Positions 62,761-64,000 of a stretch of DNA of 64,000 nucleotides are shown here, piece after piece. The DNA is from Nilaparvata lugens. Taxonomy: Eukaryota > Arthropoda > Insecta > Hemiptera > Delphacidae. A program made the position numbers and the translations under genes. The notes under the pieces are model-generated. The model was given only the letters and a program-made list of their open reading frames with translations. It did no database searches and was not told the DNA's origin. Within the stretch, counting starts at the first letter, position 1, and each line of letters begins with the position of its first letter. The stretch covers positions 30,274,436 through 30,338,435 of the forward strand of contig NC_052509.1 in the NCBI RefSeq assembly GCF_014356525.2, read 5' to 3'.

Positions 62761-63100
62761 GCATACGTAAATGGAAATTGAAAAGAACGATTTACATAAC
62801 CTGAATAAAATTTTGAAGAGGAGATGCGGCCAGGCAGACAGGCAATGACTCCGCAATACCAACAGGAACAGGACATCAGCAAGCGATGAAGTGATCTGGC
62901 CATGCGATGACAAGCATGGAAACGTCCACTACAGCAGGCGAAACCCCCAATGGAAAAGTAGGCTGGAGCGAGTAGAATTCCAAACGAATAATCCGATCTT
63001 CAAATTGTGGAATTTTTGGCTTGATTTCCAAACGGTAGAGATGATGCACTTGAAAGTTGAAGTTCACGAGGTGAAGCCAATTGTAGAAAAATGGCAACTG
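62761..63100. other. Unique DNA between tandem arrays
   Basis: Somewhat GC-richer. Short open frames on both strands (62891-63127 and its opposite) without a domain. Confidence 0.4.
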
Positions 63101-63600
63101 AAGCTTACACGAGGTTGTAATTTTTGACAAAGTTTATCCAATTTTAACAGAGTAACTGAGTGAAGAACTCGATGAATAATTGAATCACACTGAAGAATAG
63201 AACAAACAAATTAATCTGAAGAATAATTCACACTTTAAAAGGGTTCTGTAGATCAAATGAATAGCGATGAAACGCTCACACGAGGTTGCAATTTTTAGAC
63301 AAAGTTTATCCAATTTTAACAGAGTAACTGAGTGAAGAACTCGATGAATAATTGAATCACACTGAAGAATAGAACAAACGAATTAATTTGAAGAATAATT
63401 CACACTTTAAAAAGGTTCTGTAGATCAAATGAATAGCGATGAAACGCTCACACGAGGTTGCAATTTTTGACAAGTTCATCAAAGTTTAACAGAGAAACTG
63501 AGTGAAGAACTCGATGAATAATTGAATCACACTGAAGAATAGAACAAACGAATTAATTTGAAGAATAATTCACACTTTAAAAACGTTTTGTAAGTCCGAT
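63100..63600 (+). repeat. Tandem repeat array 3, about 171-bp unit, three copies
   Basis: CACACGAGGTTGCAATTTTT starts copies near 63107, 63279 and 63450. Each includes GAGTGAAGAACTCGATGAAT and ends in a GATGAAACGCTCA-type sequence. Identity is above 90%. The third copy degenerates after about 63590. Confidence 0.9.
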
Positions 63601-64000
63601 GAATTCAGATGAAAGGTTTAGACCGAGCGCAGGAAGCACACTCGACTATCCACCATTGAAAAAGACACGGAGACGCTGCAAGCTTGCAAGCTACAATGAA
63701 AAAGGCAAGCTGCCGGATGTGTTAGAAACGTAGGCAAAGCGCTCGCAAACGAATGGTGAAAAAGTAACAAATAACTAGAAAGTAAGATGCCTAAAGACAA
63801 GATTAAATTCTAAAAAATCGAATAGCACAAATATTAAAATTGCAACGGCAAAAAATCCGACGAAAAAGGTACGAATAGAAGTATAGAAAACCAGCTGACT
63901 AGAGCAGTGGCAAAGAACCGCTACTGAGACGTCACTGGTCAGCGCAGACGCACAAAAGACACAGCGCGCAGACAGACAGACATGATGACGACATGATGTC
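63601..64000. other. End of window, no gene recognised
   Basis: GC content rises towards the end (GCGCAGACAGACAGACATGATGACG). It may be the 5' region of a gene or retroelement reading leftward into the repeats, but nothing can be assigned. Confidence 0.3.

Noticed and set aside
62198..62913. Long minus-strand frames (120 and 117 codons)
   Set aside because: Repeats of about 60-bp monomers translated. No independent support.
1..64000. tRNA, rRNA or other structured RNA genes
   Set aside because: I scanned by eye for tRNA A/B boxes near clover-leaf-sized GC-rich segments and rRNA-like conserved blocks and saw none. A covariance-model search could still find one.

Overview
The window looks like AT-rich intergenic DNA of an insect, most likely hemipteran (inference from the transposon families, the arthropod-type TCAGT initiators and the base composition; I cannot name the species). 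I see no convincing complete host gene. Nearly everything recognisable is mobile DNA, much of it decayed and stacked in layers.

Layout. 1-4452: right part of a Polinton/Maverick-like element (element A): a capsid-like protein, several small virus-type ORFs, a duplicated TATA/initiator promoter and a GC-rich terminus. 5.0-7.3 kb and 9.1-12.0 kb: two minus-strand non-LTR retrotransposons (LINEs); the second has an ORF1 with an SGNH-hydrolase-like domain. 13.49-16.32 kb: a Mutator-like DNA transposon with a frameshifted transposase. 16.8-17.8 kb: a LINE endonuclease fragment. 17.8-43.3 kb: a second Polinton-like element (element B) with a BIR (IAP-like) gene, a protein-primed family-B DNA polymerase pseudogene, an integrase with chromodomain, an A32-type packaging ATPase and structural-type ORFs.

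Element B is split at about 23.37/41.06 kb by a third element (element C, 23379-41055). C has 2.4-2.5 kb terminal inverted repeats (TIRs), AGTA termini and a 6-bp target duplication matching at 5 of 6 positions. Its only recognisable gene is a structural protein with a parvovirus-VP1-type phospholipase A2 domain. That gene is in turn split by a 10.08-kb Ty3/Gypsy-like LTR retrotransposon with a decayed env-like gene (27555-37633, CTGT target duplication). This gives a three-level nest: LTR element in Polinton-like C in Polinton-like B.

43.3-49.0 kb holds a possible solo LTR, GA-rich composite repeats, an (AT)n tract, one candidate exon and another LINE. 49030-61104 is a 12-kb imperfect palindrome (two arms of about 5.1 kb around a 1.9-kb spacer). 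Each arm contains a smaller inverted repeat plus a further partial copy of the same module, and at least two MITEs. 61.2-63.6 kb carries three successive, unrelated tandem-repeat arrays.

How the genes work together: the polymerase, integrase, ATPase and capsid-type genes are the standard Polinton replication, integration and packaging set. In these copies the polymerase and integrase are broken, so B could move or package only with help from another copy. C appears non-autonomous.
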